A DNA stretch of 64,000 nucleotides, taken from NCBI GenBank assembly GCA_963814955.1, contig CAWFEX010000004.1, forward strand, positions 806,001 to 870,000. The letters are read 5' to 3'. Below the pieces are notes generated by a model. The model made no database searches. It saw nothing but the letters and a program-made list of their open reading frames with translations, and was not told the DNA's origin. Below, piece by piece: positions 1 to 7,623 of this stretch. This DNA comes from DATCJA01 sp963814955. Its GTDB lineage: Bacteria; Acidobacteriota; Vicinamibacteria; Vicinamibacterales; UBA2999. The translations under genes and the position numbers were made by a program. The first letter of the stretch is position 1, and each line of letters opens with the position of its first letter.

Positions 1-515
1 CGAACGAGACGCCGGACCAGATCCACATCTTCGAAGAGCGGCAACTCGCGAAAACCTCCCATCGATTCAAAGACACGACGTCGCACGAACAGACCCTGGT
101 CGCCGTAGGGCAGCTTCAGTTGCCGCACTCGCCACGCGACGCCGCGTTCGATGATTCGCGCCTGCCAAGCGGTATCGTCCAGCGCGAAGCGGAACCACCC
201 CCCTGCGATGTGGTGCTCCAGGCCGTGAAACGCCTCGAGCCACCCCGCCGGGAGCTGTGAATCCGCGTGCAGGAAGAGCAGCCACTCCCCGCCGGCAGAG
301 GCCGCGCCTGCATTCATCTGACGGCCTCGTCCGGGCTGCGTCCTATATAGACGTGTGTCATGCCGTGTGTGGACGAGCCGCTCGAGGTCGGCGGCGTCTC
401 CACCATCGACGAGGATGATTTCGACCTCGGGCGTAGCCGGCACCTGGGACAGCAGCTTCCCGGCGGCCTCCGCGTCGTCAAGGACCGGCGTCACGATGGT
501 CACCAAAGGGGGCAT
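1..515 (-). CDS. Glycosyltransferase family 2, TIGR04283-like, 3' end outside window
   Basis: The reverse strand reads from an ATG at 515 to the left edge without a stop, about 171 residues. The N-terminus has a GT-A nucleotide-binding strand (VTIVTPVLDD), a VDGG turn, the GRGRQMNAGA stretch and LFLHADS as the metal-binding DxD-like site. Near the edge are PYGDQGLFVRR and LPLFEDVDL, typical of the rSAM/selenodomain-associated transferase 2 family (TIGR04283). The acceptor is not known from the sequence. The partner family TIGR04282 lies 1.5 kb away on the other strand, and the two families usually occur together. The start is separated from msrP by only 28 bases, so the two genes are divergently transcribed from a very short spacer. 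Confidence 0.8.
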   Translation of the reverse strand, partial: MPPLVTIVTPVLDDAEAAGKLLSQVPATPEVEIILVDGGDAADLERLVHTRHDTRLYRTQPGRGRQMNAGAASAGGEWLLFLHADSQLPAGWLEAFHGLEHHIAGGWFRFALDDTAWQARIIERGVAWRVRQLKLPYGDQGLFVRRRVFESMGGFRELPLFEDVDLVRRLV

Positions 516-532
516 AATGAATTAGAAAGGCC

Positions 533-538
533 TATAAT
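533..538 (+). promoter_or_regulatory. TATAAT -10-like box directly before msrP
   Basis: A perfect TATAAT hexamer ends six bases before the msrP ATG. If it is the -10 element, transcription would start at or next to the A of the start codon, giving a leaderless mRNA. No clear TTGACA is visible 17 bases upstream, so the assignment is tentative. Confidence 0.3.
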
Positions 539-543
539 TCGCC

Positions 544-1503
544 ATGCTCATTCGCAAAGCCCAGGATCTCCGCTACTCGGATATCACGCCCAAGTCGGTG
601 TATCTGCGCCGCCGTGAGTTCATCCAGACGGCAGGCGCGGCCGCGATAGGCGCCGCGGCGGCGTTCACGGCGACAAGCGGGACGCCTGCGCGGGCCCAGG
701 CCCAGGGGCGGGCAAAGCTTCCGAACGTCAAGAAGAGCCCTTTGAGCACGACCGAGAAGCTCAATTCGTTCGAAGACATCACGGGCTATAACAACTTCTA
801 CGAATTCGGCACCGACAAGGACGATCCGCAGCGCAACGCCCAGAAGTTTGTGACGCGGCCGTGGACGATCAAAGTCGAGGGACTCGTCAAGGCGCCCGCT
901 ACTATCGACATCGACAGCTTCATTAAACCGCACGCGCTCGAGGAACGTATCTACCGTCTTCGCTGCGTTGAAGCGTGGTCGATGGTCATTCCGTGGGTGG
1001 GAATCCCGCTTGCCGATGTGATCAAGCGGCTCGAGCCCCAGCCAAGCGCCAAGTACGTTGAGTTCCTGACGCTGCTGGACGTGAAACAGATGCCGGGGCA
1101 GCGGCTGCCGGTGCTGGATTGGCCGTACGTCGAAGGGCTTCGGATGGACGAAGCGATGCATCCGCTCACCATTCTGGCGGTGGGTCTGTACGGCGAAGTT
1201 CTCCCGAATCAGAACGGCGCGCCCATTCGTCTCATCGTGCCCTGGAAGTATGGGTTCAAGGGGGTCAAGTCCATCGTGCGTATGCGCTTTACCGACAAGC
1301 AGCCGCGCACGTCATGGGAGATTTCGAACCCGCGCGAGTACGGCTTTTACGCCAACGTGAATCCCTCGGTCGATCATCCGCGCTGGAGCCAGGGGAGCGA
1401 GCGCCGCCTCGGCGAGTTCTTCCGCAAGAAGACGCTGATGTTCAACGGCTACGATCAGGTGGCGAGCCTCTACTCCGGCCTGGATCTCCGCCGGAACTTT
1501 TGA
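544..1503 (+). CDS. msrP: Protein-methionine-sulfoxide reductase catalytic subunit MsrP
   Basis: 319 residues, the usual size for MsrP (YedY). A twin-arginine signal is visible at residues 22-27 (RRREFI) followed by an alanine-rich hydrophobic stretch, so the folded molybdoenzyme is exported by Tat. The oxidoreductase molybdopterin domain follows; Cys141 in RLRCVEAWS is the expected molybdenum ligand. The family repairs periplasmic methionine sulfoxide with electrons from the membrane subunit MsrQ. The stop codon overlaps the TTG start of msrQ by four bases, which supports co-translation. The start was chosen because it is the first ATG and leaves a complete Tat leader. Confidence 0.95.
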   Translation: MLIRKAQDLRYSDITPKSVYLRRREFIQTAGAAAIGAAAAFTATSGTPARAQAQGRAKLPNVKKSPLSTTEKLNSFEDITGYNNFYEFGTDKDDPQRNAQKFVTRPWTIKVEGLVKAPATIDIDSFIKPHALEERIYRLRCVEAWSMVIPWVGIPLADVIKRLEPQPSAKYVEFLTLLDVKQMPGQRLPVLDWPYVEGLRMDEAMHPLTILAVGLYGEVLPNQNGAPIRLIVPWKYGFKGVKSIVRMRFTDKQPRTSWEISNPREYGFYANVNPSVDHPRWSQGSERRLGEFFRKKTLMFNGYDQVASLYSGLDLRRNF

Positions 1504-2087
1504 AGCCGTTCACTATTTTCCGGTGGACGATCTTTGCGGCCGCGCTCGTTCCCGCGGCCGCTGTCGTTTACTGGACACTTACCGGCGACACCGGCCCCAA
1601 TCCAATCGACTTCATCACTGACACTACCGGCACGACCGCGCTGACGTTCCTGATCATTTCGCTCAGCATCACGCCGTTGCGCCGGGTGACGGCGCGCAAC
1701 GAGCTGGTTAAACTGCGCCGCATGCTTGGACTCTTCGCGTTCTTCTATGCGTGTCTCCACATGCTGACGTGGTCCGTGCTCGACTGGTTCTTCGATTTCG
1801 CGAGCATGGCCGAGGATGTCGTCAAGCGGCCTTTCATCACCATGGGGATGACCACGTTTCTGCTGCTTCTTCCTCTGGCGATTACGTCGACAGCGGGCTG
1901 GATCAGGAGACTCGGCCGGCGATGGCAGCAGCTCCACCGGCTCGTCTACGTAGCGGGCGCGACGGCCGTCATCCATTTCTGGTGGGTCGTCAAGGCAGAC
2001 TTCCGTGAGCCGCGATTGTGGGCGGTGGCCCTCAGCGTGCTCCTGGGGTTCCGTGCATGGTGGATGCTGCGGGAGCGATTCTCGTAG
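1500..2087 (+). CDS. msrQ: Heme-binding membrane subunit MsrQ
   Basis: 195 residues with about six hydrophobic segments, matching the ferric-reductase-like transmembrane fold of MsrQ (YedZ). Histidines likely to hold heme are seen in the ACLHMLTW helix and in the QQLHRLVY and VIHFWW helices. It would pass electrons from a quinone or flavin pool to MsrP. The start is a TTG whose last bases overlap the msrP stop (TTGA); the translated N-terminus KPFTIFRW then runs straight into the first helix, and no better start exists between the two genes. It overlaps the following gene by 31 bases. Confidence 0.92.
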   Translation: MKPFTIFRWTIFAAALVPAAAVVYWTLTGDTGPNPIDFITDTTGTTALTFLIISLSITPLRRVTARNELVKLRRMLGLFAFFYACLHMLTWSVLDWFFDFASMAEDVVKRPFITMGMTTFLLLLPLAITSTAGWIRRLGRRWQQLHRLVYVAGATAVIHFWWVVKADFREPRLWAVALSVLLGFRAWWMLRERFS

Positions 2088-2734
2088 TTCTGACGAGAGC
2101 CCCTTCTTCGAGCGGCAAGAGCCGCCTCTTTCACACTCTCAACATGCCGCCGGATGCCGCCCTGCTTCGCGCGCTGCTGCTCGACACGCTGGACGGCGCC
2201 GCGCTGCCGGGGCTTCGTCGCGTGATTGCGGTCACGCCGGCGTCGGCGTGCGATGAAGTGCGCGAGATGGCTGGAACGATCGACGTGATGCCGCAAGCCG
2301 AGGGGGATCTCGGAGATCGCATGCAGGCGTCGATGGAAACGCTTTTCCGTGAGGGAGCGACCGCCGTCGTGCTCATTGGAGCCGATCTCCCTCACATCGA
2401 TGCCGCGTTGATCGCAGAAGCCTTCGGTGTGCTCGCCGCCGATCGCGACGCGCTCGCGCTTGGCCCATCCGAGGATGGCGGCTATTACCTGATTGGCGCG
2501 TGCCGCGTGCCCGACGTGTTCCGAGGCATCGAGTGGGGCAGCGATCGCGTGTTTGCGTCCACCGAACGCGCCGCGTGCGCCCACGGTTTCCGGGTCCATC
2601 GTCTTGCCGCATTGTCCGACGTTGATACCGCCGACGATTTACGAGCCGCGGTTCTCACCGGCCGCGCGCCTCGAGTGTCCGCTTGGGTCGATGCACACCT
2701 GGGTGGTAGGGCGGTAGGTGGTAGGGATCCGTAG
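2057..2734 (+). CDS. DUF2064/TIGR04282 glycosyltransferase-like protein
   Basis: 225 residues from an ATG inside the end of msrQ. It carries an N-terminal nucleotide-transferase-like strand (ILVVLTRAP), GADLPHI as the DxD-like site, GPSEDGGYYLIG and DVDTADDL, all typical of TIGR04282 (rSAM/selenodomain-associated transferase 1, DUF2064). The family resembles nucleotidyl or glycosyl transferases and often partners TIGR04283, whose gene begins at 515 on the opposite strand. The substrate cannot be read from the sequence. The 31-base overlap with msrQ suggests the three genes are one transcript. A later GTG start would remove the first strand, so ATG 2057 is preferred. Confidence 0.85.
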   Translation: MVDAAGAILVVLTRAPSSSGKSRLFHTLNMPPDAALLRALLLDTLDGAALPGLRRVIAVTPASACDEVREMAGTIDVMPQAEGDLGDRMQASMETLFREGATAVVLIGADLPHIDAALIAEAFGVLAADRDALALGPSEDGGYYLIGACRVPDVFRGIEWGSDRVFASTERAACAHGFRVHRLAALSDVDTADDLRAAVLTGRAPRVSAWVDAHLGGRAVGGRDP

Positions 2735-2735
2735 G

Positions 2736-2755
2736 GCGGGTCCTTCTGGACCCGC
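2736..2755. repeat. Short inverted repeat after the msrPQ operon
   Basis: An 8-bp perfect stem (GCGGGTCC / GGACCCGC) with a four-base loop lies two bases after the stop of the preceding gene. It is followed by more CCGCCGGGG/CTCCGC repeats to about 2790. There is no T-run, so it could be a weak terminator or a repeated extragenic palindrome. Confidence 0.4.
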
Positions 2756-2857
2756 CGGGGAGCTCCGCCTGGACCCGCCGGGGGCTCCGCGATCGATATT
2801 GCCGAGCTGGGGCGCCCAAACTTGCAGGTTTCTCAAAGAGGGCGCTAATGTTCCACC

Positions 2858-3277
2858 GTGGAGCATCACGCGAGTGCGGAAGATACCGCACACACGGAAC
2901 CGCTGGTCCTGATCGTCGAGGACGATCAGAGTACGCGCGCCATGTACAGGGAGTACCTGAGTGAATCGGGATTCCGCACGATCGAGGCGCACAACGGTTT
3001 TCAGGCGCTCGAAAAGGCCCAGCAGTTTCGTCCCGACGCCGTGCTCACGGATCTCGCGGTGCCCGGCATGGACGGCTTCGAGTTCTGTCGCGCGCTTCAA
3101 GCGTCCACACACACTCGCGACGTTCCAATCGTCGCCGTCACCGGTTATCCCGACTACCTGACCAATCCCGATCGGATTCGACAGGCTGGCATTTCGCGCG
3201 TCCTGACAAAGCCCTGCGATCCGGAGCACATCGTGCGCGAGCTGCGGCGGCTGCTGAACGGGGGTAGATCCGCTTAA
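2858..3277 (+). CDS. Single-domain response regulator (CheY-like receiver)
   Basis: 139 residues, almost entirely one receiver domain. The acidic pocket is EDD near residues 21-23, the phospho-acceptor is Asp65 in LTDLAVPGMDG, the switch Thr is in VAVTGYP and the conserved Lys is Lys118 in LTKPCD. No output domain follows, so it probably acts through protein contacts. No kinase gene is adjacent. The start is a GTG; an ATG ten bases upstream is out of frame. The first 14 residues before the receiver are polar and poorly conserved-looking, so the true start could be slightly downstream. Confidence 0.9.
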   Translation: MEHHASAEDTAHTEPLVLIVEDDQSTRAMYREYLSESGFRTIEAHNGFQALEKAQQFRPDAVLTDLAVPGMDGFEFCRALQASTHTRDVPIVAVTGYPDYLTNPDRIRQAGISRVLTKPCDPEHIVRELRRLLNGGRSA

Positions 3278-3602
3278 CGCGTCGTCCACACGTCTAGAAC
3301 CAGCCAAGGGTTCTGCCCCCGATATCCCCGCAGAGCCCTCGGCTGGTTACCAGAATCTCTTGGCGCGCTCCGCGCGCTAGGACCGCTATGCGGGTCCAAC
3401 GAGTACAAAATTCCCGCAACGAGCCGCATAGCGGTCCAAAGCTCACTCGAGTCGAGCACACGCAAGACGACGGCGAGGACCCACCGGAAACCCCCAAACC
3501 CACCCGCCAAGCGCCGCACTAGCGTGCAGCCACGTGTAGGCCGATACTCTTAGGCGTGCCTTTCGTCGGCCGGACAGCCGGTGGCCGGAAAGGGGTGGCC
3601 AG
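3278..3602. other. Intergenic region with a perfect 14-bp inverted repeat
   Basis: No convincing coding frame is present on either strand; the reverse-strand open frames here look like composition shadows. The notable element is GGACCGCTATGCGG at 3380-3393 mirrored by CCGCATAGCGGTCC at 3424-3437, a perfect stem with a 30-base loop. Closer to the next gene a GGCCGG/CCGG-rich stretch precedes an AAAGGGG ribosome-binding-like sequence. Confidence 0.5.
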
Positions 3603-3779
3603 ATGCTGATCGCTCAAGCTCTCGGGGAATACGCCGCACTGTCAGTACTCATTGGCGCTGCCAGCGATTTCTCGATTCGCCTGGAAGAGAACGTAGGAAG
3701 CTGGGGAACCGAGGGTCTCATCGCGCTGATCGTCGTCGCCGTGCTGTGGATGATGATCACTCGCAACAAACGGATGTAA
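3603..3779 (+). CDS. Small single-pass membrane protein, unknown function
   Basis: 58 residues, a complete frame from ATG to TAA with an AAAGGGG sequence about eight bases upstream. The N-terminal half is mixed polar/hydrophobic (MLIAQALGEYAALSV); the C-terminal half holds one clear transmembrane segment (LIALIVVAVLWMMI) followed by a basic tail (TRNKRM). This predicts one helix with the basic tail in the cytoplasm. I do not recognise the family. It precedes another small membrane protein by 41 bases and may be in the same transcript. Confidence 0.6.
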   Translation: MLIAQALGEYAALSVLIGAASDFSIRLEENVGSWGTEGLIALIVVAVLWMMITRNKRM

Positions 3780-3820
3780 CCGGCCGTTTCGGGCGCGGCA
3801 ACCAGTCGCACAACGGTCAG

Positions 3821-4171
3821 ATGGCGAACGCGGCCAGGTGGTTCGTGACCGGTGCCGCTCTGACGGTGATCGCAAGCTTTCCTCTTGCCGCGGTGTTTGC
3901 GCTCCTGTTCCGATTTCCTATTCCATTCGGTGGCTACGCGAGCGGAGCAGACGCCGTGATTCCTGCGTTAGTCGCCACGCTTTTCTACGGCATGCTCGGT
4001 GGGTTTGTCGTCCAGGCCGTTCTCGGCGGCATTGCCGGTGTAATGGCGGGTCATCGGGCGGGCCGCACGGTAACGCCCGCATGGAGGCTGTGTATCGGCT
4101 TCTCGTTCCTTGGCGCACTGCCGGGCATCCTGACGCTGTCCGTGCTGGACTGGCTGATTGGACCCTGGTGA
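3821..4171 (+). CDS. Small polytopic membrane protein, unknown function
   Basis: 116 residues with about three hydrophobic segments: FVTGAALTVIASFPLAAVFALLF, a central ALVATLFYGMLGGFVVQAVLG region and a C-terminal FSFLGALPGILTL stretch. The ATG at 3821 was chosen because the upstream in-frame extension is arginine-rich nonsense that overlaps the preceding real gene in another frame. No catalytic motif is seen. It ends four bases before the next start, so it is probably cotranscribed with the SGNH hydrolase. Confidence 0.6.
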   Translation: MANAARWFVTGAALTVIASFPLAAVFALLFRFPIPFGGYASGADAVIPALVATLFYGMLGGFVVQAVLGGIAGVMAGHRAGRTVTPAWRLCIGFSFLGALPGILTLSVLDWLIGPW

Positions 4172-4175
4172 CACG

Positions 4176-4802
4176 ATGAAGGCTGCGACACGCGCGCGGG
4201 CGATCGGCCTGACGGCCGTGATTGCGGTCGTCTGCTGGTCGTGCGGATTCGGCGGCCCCCGTGCGGCTCGACCGAGCGCCGGCACCACCGTCGTCGCGTT
4301 TGGCGACAGCCTTGTTGCGGGCCGGGGTGCGCCGTCGGGTCGCGATTTCGCGTCGATGCTGTCCAGCCGTCTCGGTGTGCCGATCATCAATGCCGGTCGC
4401 AGCGGCGACACCACAGGTTCCGCGCTGGCGCGCCTGAACCGCGATGTAATGTCGCGGGACCCGAGGATCGCCATCGTCCTGCTCGGAGGAAACGACTTCC
4501 TTCGCCGTGTGCCTGTCGAGGAAACGTTCGACAACCTGACGACAATCGTGCAGCAGTTGCGGCGTCACGGCGCGGCCGTCGTGCTCGCTGGTGTCAGCGT
4601 TGGTCTCATGAGCGACCCGTACGCCGCGCGGTACGAATCGCTCGCGCGACAGGAGTCCGCGGGACTCGTGCCCGATATCCTCGGCGGGATTTTCGGACAC
4701 GGGGACCTGATGGCTGATCCGATCCACCCGAACGAGCAGGGCTACGAGATCATCGCCGACCGCCTGGAACCGGTGCTTCGGGATCTCCTGTCGGAGGATT
4801 GA
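4176..4802 (+). CDS. SGNH/GDSL-type lipase or esterase, exported
   Basis: 208 residues. A hydrophobic leader ends near Cys20-Cys23 (VVCWSCG), which resembles a lipoprotein signal. The four SGNH blocks are all present: Ser45 in FGDSLVAG, Gly74 in NAGRSGDT, Asn106 in GGNDF, and Asp181/His184 in DPIHPN. The family hydrolyses ester or thioester bonds (TesA-like arylesterase/lysophospholipase); the natural substrate is unknown. The start ATG 4176 gives a compact signal peptide, while the longer frame from 4158 would add residues inside the preceding gene. Confidence 0.85.
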   Translation: MKAATRARAIGLTAVIAVVCWSCGFGGPRAARPSAGTTVVAFGDSLVAGRGAPSGRDFASMLSSRLGVPIINAGRSGDTTGSALARLNRDVMSRDPRIAIVLLGGNDFLRRVPVEETFDNLTTIVQQLRRHGAAVVLAGVSVGLMSDPYAARYESLARQESAGLVPDILGGIFGHGDLMADPIHPNEQGYEIIADRLEPVLRDLLSED

Positions 4803-4838
4803 GGGTCAGACCCGGGGTCAGACCCCGGGTCTGACCCT
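4803..4838. repeat. GGGTCAGACCC palindromic repeat downstream of the SGNH gene
   Basis: GGGTCAGACCC at 4803-4813 is repeated in the middle of the element and mirrored as GGGTCTGACCC at 4827-4837. The element starts one base after the TGA and sits between convergent genes, so it could act as a bidirectional terminator as well as being a dispersed palindrome. Confidence 0.55.
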
Positions 4839-4865
4839 GCTGACGAAACGACAATCGGCGGCTGT

Positions 4866-5564
4866 TCAGAACTGCCAGGAAAGACCGACGGCCGGCCGGA
4901 GCAGCCAGCCCTCTCGGCCGTTGCCCCCGAGACTCTGAAGCCGCACGCCCGGCACGAGGCGGACATGGTCGGTCAGGCCGATGCGGGCTTCGATGCCCAC
5001 GACCGGACCAACGTCATAGCTGATGGTTCGTGTCGACGTCGGAAAGATGATCGCGATAGTGCGTCGTCCGAACTGGAAGTTCACGTCCTCGACGACGCGG
5101 GTGAACGCGATGCCGCCCAGGTAGACAAGGTCGACACGGCTGCCGACGGACTGCGCCACCCATGCCACCGTGTCGAGTGTCGTGTTGCGCCGCTCGACTG
5201 TGGTTGTCGCTTCGAACGCCGGGAACGTCACGCCGATTCCGACAGGCGCGACGCCAGAGGCGGCTCCGGCCACGGCGTTCGCTGCGGCCAGCAGCGGGAT
5301 GGGAAAGCCCTGACTGCTTTCGCTCTCCAGTTTCGACGGCCGCGTGAATCCGAGCTCGACGCCCCAGCTCTCGCGCACCGCGGTGCCAACACGCAGGGAT
5401 ACCGCGACGACCTCGCCTCCAGCAGTCACGTCGTTGAAACCGGTTGCTTCAACACGGTTGAAGCGGGAGACATCCATGCCGACGGCGGCGCCGACATAAG
5501 TGGATTGCGCAAACGCCGGTGCGGCGACGAAAGTGAGAATCAGGAACAGAGCTGCTGGAAACAT
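4866..5564 (-). CDS. Outer-membrane beta-barrel-like protein, unknown function
   Basis: 232 residues with a Sec signal peptide (MFPAALFLILTF, cleavage after AFA). The mature part has alternating hydrophobic/polar strands (STYVGAAVGMDV, VVAVSLRVGTAV, GVELGFTRPS, VDLVYLGGIAFTR, RLVPGVRLQSL) and ends in WQF, the terminal aromatic expected of BAM-inserted barrels. It resembles OmpA-like or opacity-type eight-strand porins but no family-specific motif is evident. The ATG at 5564 has a GGAG seven bases upstream; the GTG at 5570 would sit too close to that site. Confidence 0.7.
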   Translation of the reverse strand: MFPAALFLILTFVAAPAFAQSTYVGAAVGMDVSRFNRVEATGFNDVTAGGEVVAVSLRVGTAVRESWGVELGFTRPSKLESESSQGFPIPLLAAANAVAGAASGVAPVGIGVTFPAFEATTTVERRNTTLDTVAWVAQSVGSRVDLVYLGGIAFTRVVEDVNFQFGRRTIAIIFPTSTRTISYDVGPVVGIEARIGLTDHVRLVPGVRLQSLGGNGREGWLLRPAVGLSWQF

Positions 5565-5692
5565 GCACACTCTCCTCGATCAACGCCTGCTTGAAGGGTT
5601 GATTGCGGTAGATCGCTGCCTTCTCACATTCTGCCTCAAGATCCTGTCGTCAAGGCGCCCGGAGCTGACGTTCCCGGCGTTCGGCCCCGCGG

Positions 5693-6445
5693 CTACTCCG
5701 GTGCAGACTCTGGCTGGCGATGCGGCGCGCTGGCGGAATTCAGCACCAGACGGTAGCGGACGGGCGCTCCGTCTTTCAGCGCCGGGTCGAACTTCAACAT
5801 CTTGGCGGCGCTCAACGCCATCGCGTCGATCAGTCGTGGTGCCGATACCATCTTGACTCGCTCGACGCGGCCGTCGTGCGAGACGACAACCTCGATTCTC
5901 TCGACGTCGAGCCCCACCGGCGGCAGCCACACTGGGAGATCGCTGGATTGTCGTCGCGGCGGTTCGACGTCCAAATCGGCCTCCGAATATACAACTCTCG
6001 GGTCCACCGTATCGGGCGGCTCGACGGGCGCCGGCACAATCGGAGCGGGCGCTTCCACTTCCACGGGCAATGAGCTGGTGTCCGGCGGCTGGGGATCCAG
6101 TTTCGCCGGCGCGGCAACCGCGGCGCGATTTCGAGGGGGAGTGCGTTTGCGCATCGGCGGTGTATCGGGGGCGGCCTTCGCCGGATCGGGAACGGCCTTC
6201 TCCGCATCGGCATCCTCAGTGCGGGCGCCGCCTAACCGGGCGAGTACCGAGTCGGTCGTGTCGCGGACATCGCTGGCGATATCCGACACGAAATTCCCGA
6301 GGGTACTCGCCGCCGAGGTCTCGGTCGATGGCGCCGATGTCGATGGCGCCGATTTCGATGGCGTGCTGCAGGCCCCAGCGATCGCCGCAAGAGCGACGGC
6401 GGCGATTACCCCAGCGAAGCGTTGTCTCTCACCTGTCTTCTGCAT
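5693..6445 (-). CDS. Lipoprotein with TonB C-terminal-like domain
   Basis: 250 residues. The N-terminus is a lipoprotein signal with lipobox AGAC (IAAVALAAIAGACST). A long Ser/Thr/Pro/Ala-rich spacer follows, including a proline-rich tract as seen in TonB-type linkers. The last ~80 residues (VGLDVERIEVVVSHDGRV, AMALSAAKMLKFDPAL, VRYRLVLN) match the TonB_C-like fold found in energy transducers and in many unrelated Acidobacteriota secreted proteins. Since it is a lipoprotein and not anchored by a TM helix with a His, it is not a classic TonB. The upstream extension to 6682 lacks coding character. Confidence 0.65.
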   Translation of the reverse strand: MQKTGERQRFAGVIAAVALAAIAGACSTPSKSAPSTSAPSTETSAASTLGNFVSDIASDVRDTTDSVLARLGGARTEDADAEKAVPDPAKAAPDTPPMRKRTPPRNRAAVAAPAKLDPQPPDTSSLPVEVEAPAPIVPAPVEPPDTVDPRVVYSEADLDVEPPRRQSSDLPVWLPPVGLDVERIEVVVSHDGRVERVKMVSAPRLIDAMALSAAKMLKFDPALKDGAPVRYRLVLNSASAPHRQPESAPE

Positions 6446-6492
6446 GTTTCGCACGGAACCCTCCGCTCGAAGCGGCACGTTCCAGTTAGCTT

Positions 6493-6870
6493 CTACTTCG
6501 TCTTGAAGAAGGCGCTGATTCGCGAACCATCGATCGCCGTCATGGTTGCGCGATAGCATTTGTTTGCACCCGTTGGGGTCTTCCAGTTCTGAATGAACTG
6601 TCCCTCGGGACCGTCGCATCGCAGGGACGTGGCGCCCGTTGTTGTGAAATCGATCGGATCTTCGGCTGTGCCGCTCGCGCACACGAACGCCGTCAGCGTG
6701 AATGGCTGTTGCACGTCTGACACGCTCGTCCGCCCGGCGCCGGCCACACTCTCGAAAATCTCGAACTTCAAGGGAACAGCCTGTCCCCTTTGATCGTGTT
6801 CCAGACCGTCGATGCGGTGGGAAGCGGAAGGTCCGGCGCCGGTGCGGTATAGACGCTGTTGGGAATACAT
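6493..6870 (-). CDS. PxKF-domain protein, frameshifted
   Basis: The C-terminal part (QAVPLKFEIF, then FIQNWKTPTG, CYRATMTAIDG, AFFKTK) matches the PxKF domain of secreted surface proteins. The N-terminal half of the open frame is not meaningful, whereas the alternative frame of the same DNA reads NSVYTAPAPDLP then STVWNTIKGG, which is the expected lead-in. The two frames meet at an AAAGGGG run near 6785, so one base is probably missing or extra. The true start is unclear; the better frame runs upstream into the end of the preceding gene. Context is a run of secreted proteins on the same strand. Confidence 0.5.
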   Translation of the reverse strand: MYSQQRLYRTGAGPSASHRIDGLEHDQRGQAVPLKFEIFESVAGAGRTSVSDVQQPFTLTAFVCASGTAEDPIDFTTTGATSLRCDGPEGQFIQNWKTPTGANKCYRATMTAIDGSRISAFFKTK

Positions 6871-7623
6871 TCAGTTCCCGTCGCCAATCGTCTTATATTC
6901 GATTTCTACGGTTCCCGAAGACACGCGGCTGACGTCTGAGCTGCCGGGCGTAATGTTGAAGCGTAGAAGTCCGGCCGCTATCTTCGTGTCACCGGAGCGA
7001 AGACTGCAACTCACCTCTGATTGCTGCGGATCGTTGATTCTTGTCTGAGCGGCTGCAGGAATCCGCAGCGCCTTTACTGGAAATCCCGGCTGCAATGCCA
7101 CGCTCGGATCGAGATCGAGATTGTCCGCGAGGTCGAATGCAGAAAGCTCGAATTCAAGGCGGCGTGATTCGCCACGTGTCTTGAGCGGACCGTCCATGAC
7201 GGGTGTCACAGAACCTTCGTAGACCGGCAACACGGCTGTTGAATCCGCGCACGCGTTGTCACCACCATCACAGCAAATGCGTGCGCCGTGAGGCAGATCG
7301 ACGGTGTAGCTCCACCCCGGTGGCACCGACGACATGGGATCCATGTCGAGAGGCGCATACGAGCGAAGCTGAATCGACTTGCGCGTCTCGGCTTCCATCT
7401 GCCGCCACAGGGTCGGCAGGTTGACGCGGCCGGTGATCTCCGGCGTTCGCTCACCGCCGACGTAAAGGACTACGTGCAAGTCAGAATCCGACGATTCCCG
7501 GAGGGCTTTCTCGAGCGTGCCGTTGGTCAGGACTGTCAGCGTGAGCACCGAGAACACCGATAATCCGTACAGGACGCTCAGGACGACAGCCCCAGTCTGC
7601 GTCGACTTTAATCGAGAAGTCAT
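6871..7623 (-). CDS. Membrane-anchored secreted protein, unknown function
   Basis: 250 residues. After a short basic N-terminus (MTSRLKSTQTG) there is one hydrophobic helix (VVLSVLYGLSVFSVLTLTVL), so it is either an uncleaved anchor or a signal. The rest is extracytoplasmic with several cysteines (ARICCDGGDNAC, VSCSLRSG). I do not recognise the fold. Its ATG overlaps the TGA of the upstream gene (ATGA), so the two are translationally coupled and probably form a pair. Extending the frame upstream would cover coding sequence of that gene, so 7623 is the preferred start. Confidence 0.65.
   Translation of the reverse strand: MTSRLKSTQTGAVVLSVLYGLSVFSVLTLTVLTNGTLEKALRESSDSDLHVVLYVGGERTPEITGRVNLPTLWRQMEAETRKSIQLRSYAPLDMDPMSSVPPGWSYTVDLPHGARICCDGGDNACADSTAVLPVYEGSVTPVMDGPLKTRGESRRLEFELSAFDLADNLDLDPSVALQPGFPVKALRIPAAAQTRINDPQQSEVSCSLRSGDTKIAAGLLRFNITPGSSDVSRVSSGTVEIEYKTIGDGN

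Noticed and set aside
3274..3519. Reverse-strand frames of 69 and 81 codons
   Set aside because: They cover the inverted repeat and show no signal, helix or motif.
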